A stretch of DNA of 64,000 nt from Mucilaginibacter aquatilis (GTDB taxonomy: Bacteria; Bacteroidota; Bacteroidia; Sphingobacteriales; Sphingobacteriaceae), in contig NZ_WQLA01000005.1 of NCBI RefSeq assembly GCF_009755275.1, forward strand, positions 310,001 to 374,000. The letters run 5' to 3'. Shown piece by piece: positions 60,936-64,000 of the stretch (the stretch's first letter is position 1; each line of letters begins with the position of its first letter). Both the position numbers and the translations under genes were made by a program. The notes under the pieces are model-generated. The model was given only the letters and a program-made list of their open reading frames with translations, made no database searches and had not been told where the DNA came from.

Positions 60936-61175
60936 CTATCCGCCGCTAACTGGTGGTATTAACGCAATTTCCTGCTCTGGGCCAATGGTATCTTCATCAC
61001 TGGCATAGTCATTATCAACCGCAATGGCTAACGATTGTAACTGTTTAAAAGCAGGATAGTGCATTCCCAACCATTGCTTTAAACCGGCAACGGTAGTAAC
61101 ACCTGCATCAGCGGGAACAGTTAATCTGCTTTGCCCTGTGATATCTCGTGTAATGCCAAATAGTAAAACATTCAT
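60936..61175 (-). CDS. moaD: Molybdopterin synthase sulfur carrier subunit
   Basis: Ubiquitin-fold protein of 79 residues from ATG 61175 (MNVLLFGITRDITG). It ends PPVSGG, the diglycine that is adenylated by MoeB and thiocarboxylated. Its stop overlaps the start of moaE. Typical size and motif for MoaD. Confidence 0.92.
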   Translation of the reverse strand: MNVLLFGITRDITGQSRLTVPADAGVTTVAGLKQWLGMHYPAFKQLQSLAIAVDNDYASDEDTIGPEQEIALIPPVSGG

Positions 61176-61231
61176 TGCTATAATAAAAAGCAGCAAAACA
61201 ATTGCTGTAAAATTTTGCGGCAGTAGTAAAG

Positions 61232-62086
61232 TTAAGAAAGCTTTTTTAAAGAAAGGTCAGCCGCGTGTATACTTACTTTGCTGCCTATGCTTAAGTGTGC
61301 TGTTTGCAACGCTTGCTTCACTTTAATAATATTGCCATCAGCCAGTATAAAAATCTCTGAGTTGTTTACCTGCACCACTTCGCCAAGTAAGGTAAGCCCA
61401 TGCTGTGCATTCAGTATATTAAACACGCGTGCCGGCGTTTCGTTTTGTTTCACCAAACCGTTATCAAGATGTATAACATTGTCAGCCAGTTTAAAAATTT
61501 CGGGCACGTTATGGCTCACCATTATTGTTGTTAGCCCCAGCTCATGATGTAATTGCTGCAAATTATTTTGCAAACTTACCCGGGTTAAATCATCTACGGC
61601 CGATAATGGCTCATCAAGCAATAGCACTTTAGGCTGCCTTACCAACGCACGCGCGAGTGCCACACGCTGTTTTTGCCCTCCTGATAAGAACTCCGGTCTT
61701 TGTCTGACCAGACTTTGCAACCCCACCATATCGAGTAAGCGATATATCCTGGATTTGTCGGCATATTTAGGTAAGGCATATAGCAGGTTTTCTTCAACGG
61801 TCATGTTTGGGAAAAGCGCGTTGTCTTGAAATACAAAGCCGATATCCCGATTTTGAGGAGTATGGTTTATTTTAGTTACAGAGTTGAACCAGGTAACACC
61901 ATCAACCTCGATACTACCTTGCTGAGGTTGCATAAGACCCGCAATCATTCTCAACAAGGAGGTTTTTCCTGCACCCGAAGGACCGTAAACTGCTGTGAAA
62001 GACTTGCTGGAAATTTGCACATTGATGTTCAGCATACCCATGCCCTGCGCCATGTGCAGTTGCTTTTGTATGTTGATACTGATCAT
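61232..62086 (-). CDS. modC: Molybdate ABC transporter ATP-binding protein
   Basis: Protein of 284 residues. Walker A YGPSGAGKTSLLRMIAG, Q-loop FVFQDNALFPNMTVEENL, signature LSGGQKQRVALARAL and Walker B VLLLDEPLSAVD are complete. A short C-terminal extension (about 225-284) resembles a TOBE/MOP domain but is shorter than in E. coli ModC. Overlaps modB by 4 nt (ATGA). Confidence 0.95.
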   Translation of the reverse strand: MISINIQKQLHMAQGMGMLNINVQISSKSFTAVYGPSGAGKTSLLRMIAGLMQPQQGSIEVDGVTWFNSVTKINHTPQNRDIGFVFQDNALFPNMTVEENLLYALPKYADKSRIYRLLDMVGLQSLVRQRPEFLSGGQKQRVALARALVRQPKVLLLDEPLSAVDDLTRVSLQNNLQQLHHELGLTTIMVSHNVPEIFKLADNVIHLDNGLVKQNETPARVFNILNAQHGLTLLGEVVQVNNSEIFILADGNIIKVKQALQTAHLSIGSKVSIHAADLSLKKLS

Positions 62087-62754
62087 TGAGTGATACGTTT
62101 TTTAAAAATGTGCCTGTTTGTAGTGTACACTATGAGCAAAATGACAAAAGATACTGCTAGCAATACACCAGCGTAAACATGTGCTGTGCTAAAATTCAAT
62201 GCCTCAACTTCGTCATAAACGGCAATGGAGGCTACCCTTGTAACGCCCGGAATGTTTCCCCCTATCATTAAAACCAAGCCAAACTCACCTAAGGTATGAG
62301 CAAAGGTTAAAATTGCTCCAGTTAATAAAGCTGGTTTAATATTAGGCAGCAACACTTTAAAAAATGTGGTTATGTTACTTTTACCCAATGTTTGCGATGC
62401 CTCTTTTAAGCTTACAGGCAAAGCTTCTAAACCTGCCTGGACCGGATGGACCATAAATGGTAGACTATAAATAACAGAACCAAGCATTAAACCTGTAAAA
62501 GAAAATATCAAACGCAGGTTTAATACATCGTTAAGCATTTTGCCTAACCCGTTTTGAGGACTAAAAGCCAGCAACAAATAAAAGCCTAAAACTGATGGCG
62601 GCAGTACCAAAGGCAGACTAATTACTGCTTCAGCAATTGATTTTAGTTTTGACTTAGTTTGCGCTAACCCCGCAGCTATTGGGATACCTATAATAATTAA
62701 GCACACCGTAGTAACGAATGCAAGTTTAAAGGTAAGCCACAGTGGTTGATACAT
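62083..62754 (-). CDS. modB: Molybdate ABC transporter permease
   Basis: Protein of 223 residues from ATG 62754 (MYQPLWLTFKLAFV); a longer frame to 62832 would overlap modA and lacks signal. About five TM segments and the EAA loop (SLKEASQTLGKSNITTFFKV) are visible. It starts 31 nt after modA. Works with ModA and ModC. Confidence 0.94.
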   Translation of the reverse strand: MYQPLWLTFKLAFVTTVCLIIIGIPIAAGLAQTKSKLKSIAEAVISLPLVLPPSVLGFYLLLAFSPQNGLGKMLNDVLNLRLIFSFTGLMLGSVIYSLPFMVHPVQAGLEALPVSLKEASQTLGKSNITTFFKVLLPNIKPALLTGAILTFAHTLGEFGLVLMIGGNIPGVTRVASIAVYDEVEALNFSTAHVYAGVLLAVSFVILLIVYTTNRHIFKKRITQ

Positions 62755-62785
62755 TGTTATTAAGATTAGGCTACTTGGAAAATAG

Positions 62786-63520
62786 TTATTTATAGCCGTA
62801 AGCTTTAAAAATGTGCTTAGCTGTACTACCAAATAAAAAATTATAAAACATGGTGGCGTACTTCATATTTTGCTTATCAGCGTTTTTTAATATAACCACG
62901 CCTTGGGCAATAGGCTTATACAGCTTGCTGTCAACATCAGTCCAGCTACCTTTATTTTTGTTTTCACCGTGCATTACCACAGCTTTAGCTGTAAATGCAG
63001 CATCAGCAACGCCGGTTAATAAATATTGGTTAACCTGGGCTATACTTTCGCCGTATACAATTTTGGGTTGAAGTGCATTTAATAAATTAAGCTGTTTTAG
63101 TGCCTGCATAGTTGCTGTTCCGTATGGTGCAAGCTTAGGGTTAGCCACTGCAATTTTACTGATGCTTTGTTGAGTGAGAGAGGATATTAAGGGCTGCTTC
63201 AACTTTGTGCTCCATAAAACCAAAGTACCGCAAGCATAAACTTTAGGCGCCGAAACGGTTAGTTTCTTCTCATATAGCCTTTGCGGATAAACCATATCTG
63301 CCGACATAAAAACGTCAAAGGGAGCCCCCTCTTGTATCTGCGCCGTAAACTTACCCGATGCTCCCACAATCAATTGCACTTCAACACCGGTTTGCTTTTT
63401 AAACTCTTTAACCAGCGCCTCGCTTACATACTGGGCATTTGCGGCAACAGCAACACGCAGGTTTTGCGCATAGGTTGTTATAGGAAGAAGTAATACGTAC
63501 AGGGCGATTTTAAATTTCAT
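62786..63520 (-). CDS. modA: Molybdate-binding periplasmic protein
   Basis: Protein of 244 residues with a signal peptide ending TYAQ. VAVAANAQYVSEALVKEFKKQTG and VGASGKFTAQIQEGAPFDVFMSAD match ModA; the oxyanion site Ser residues fall in GASGK. It delivers molybdate to ModBC. It starts 3 nt after the upstream gene. Confidence 0.95.
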   Translation of the reverse strand: MKFKIALYVLLLPITTYAQNLRVAVAANAQYVSEALVKEFKKQTGVEVQLIVGASGKFTAQIQEGAPFDVFMSADMVYPQRLYEKKLTVSAPKVYACGTLVLWSTKLKQPLISSLTQQSISKIAVANPKLAPYGTATMQALKQLNLLNALQPKIVYGESIAQVNQYLLTGVADAAFTAKAVVMHGENKNKGSWTDVDSKLYKPIAQGVVILKNADKQNMKYATMFYNFLFGSTAKHIFKAYGYK

Positions 63521-63523
63521 GGC

Positions 63524-63997
63524 TTACTTGGCTGTAACCAACTCGATAGCACTTACCTGTCTTACCCAGCGAGCATGTTTTTTCTCACCCGCTACTATGA
63601 TTTGGAAAGGAGCGTCGTTTTCAGGCAATGCCTTTTTATCAACTTTGTAAGCCAGTATAATTGTACGGTTTGCAAAAAGCGGATCAATTTCGGGCAAGGC
63701 ATAAATGGCCTTATATTTATCAGCAGCGGTAACTATTATGTAAGATAAAATGGTTTCCCGCTTAGATGAATCGCCCAAAATTACACCAGCTCTCTTCAAA
63801 ACATCGGCAAGGGCAGCACCCGTATATCTGTGTACTTTTTGATCATGCCCTTTTGCCATAATTATAACAGGCTTTAAAGCCGATATTTCAGCTTTCCCTA
63901 AAGTCACAGTACTTATACCTCTTCCGCTTACCGTTATATTTTGAGCGCCTGCAGTAAACCACAGTATTGTTAATATAGTTAGCAAGCTCAGTTTCAT
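63524..63997 (-). CDS. Exported molybdopterin-oxidoreductase-fold protein without cysteine
   Basis: Protein of 157 residues with a signal peptide ending TAGAQ. The body fits the Oxidored_molyb (sulfite oxidase) fold: RYTGAALADVLKRAGV, then YKAIYALPEIDPLF and QIIVAGEKKHARWVRQVSAIELV. It contains no Cys, so it lacks the Mo ligand of this fold and may not hold the cofactor itself. First gene of the Mo operon in this window, 3 nt before modA. The window ends just upstream, so more genes could precede it. Confidence 0.7.
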   Translation of the reverse strand: MKLSLLTILTILWFTAGAQNITVSGRGISTVTLGKAEISALKPVIIMAKGHDQKVHRYTGAALADVLKRAGVILGDSSKRETILSYIIVTAADKYKAIYALPEIDPLFANRTIILAYKVDKKALPENDAPFQIIVAGEKKHARWVRQVSAIELVTAK

Positions 63998-64000
63998 TTT

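Noticed and set aside
62755-62832. N-terminal extension of ModB
   Set aside because: It would overlap the modA end by 47 nt; MYQPLW at 62754 begins TM1 as in ModB.
63998-64000. Moco riboswitch ahead of the molybdenum genes
   Set aside because: The intergenic gaps (3-60 nt) are too short for the Moco RNA and show no matching blocks; one could lie beyond the window end.
1-64000. Prophage, integrative element or CRISPR
   Set aside because: No integrase, transposase, phage structural gene, att-type repeat, Cas gene or spaced direct repeats were seen; gene content and composition look like ordinary core and lineage-specific chromosome.

Overview
The window looks like a stretch of chromosome from a Bacteroidota bacterium of the Sphingobacteriaceae type (Mucilaginibacter or Pedobacter-like). 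I infer this from gene content: a GLPGLI-family protein beside a large outer-membrane beta-barrel receptor, the futalosine route to menaquinone, DUF3127, many ECF sigma factors with partner genes, few Shine-Dalgarno sites, and -7 boxes of the TAnnTTTG type. GC is moderate. I see no prophage, insertion sequence, CRISPR array, rRNA or tRNA gene.

Layout. 0-5 kb: an RprXY-like two-component pair, DUF3127, a THUMP-domain RNA methyltransferase and a small secreted TonB-C-like protein. 5-14.9 kb: XRE regulator, HD hydrolase, OprB-like porin, a very large NtrY-like kinase, fabD, folE-queD, mqnB-mqnD. 15-24.6 kb: AhpD-like protein, a beta-lactamase-fold hydrolase, a DPP-IV-type peptidase, a GH92 mannosidase, and a lemA/TPM-domain cluster ending in a Nudix hydrolase. 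24.8-29.9 kb: dnaA, an anchored unknown, an A-type Fe-S carrier, a TlpA-like thioredoxin, an unreported 45-residue secreted peptide and a lipase-like protein.

29.96-32.9 kb is the most unusual part. A textbook TPP riboswitch with its own terminator controls four tightly packed genes: a SAM methyltransferase, a PurM/HypE-like ATP-binding protein, a ThiE-like protein whose pyrophosphate-binding residues look replaced, and a Trm112-like zinc protein. None is a standard thiamine gene with intact motifs, so this may be an undescribed thiamine-related pathway.

33-54 kb: uvrA, an ECF sigma factor, nth, a soluble histidine kinase, terC, an ECF sigma/anti-sigma/DUF4097-like operon, a repeat-like structured element, a NadR-like kinase, rlmI, a WYL regulator, a TonB-dependent receptor plus GLPGLI partner, a second ECF pair, a GH63-like glucosidase and an SDR dehydrogenase. 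54.5-64 kb: an almost unbroken minus-strand molybdenum block: a molybdopterin-fold protein without cysteine, modA-modB-modC, moaD-moaE-moaA, moeB (with rhodanese), moeA, xdhC and a mobA/mocA-like nucleotidyltransferase. moaC and the molybdoenzyme itself are not in the window.

Most functions are assigned by reading motifs by eye. No database search was possible, so weak families are marked as such.
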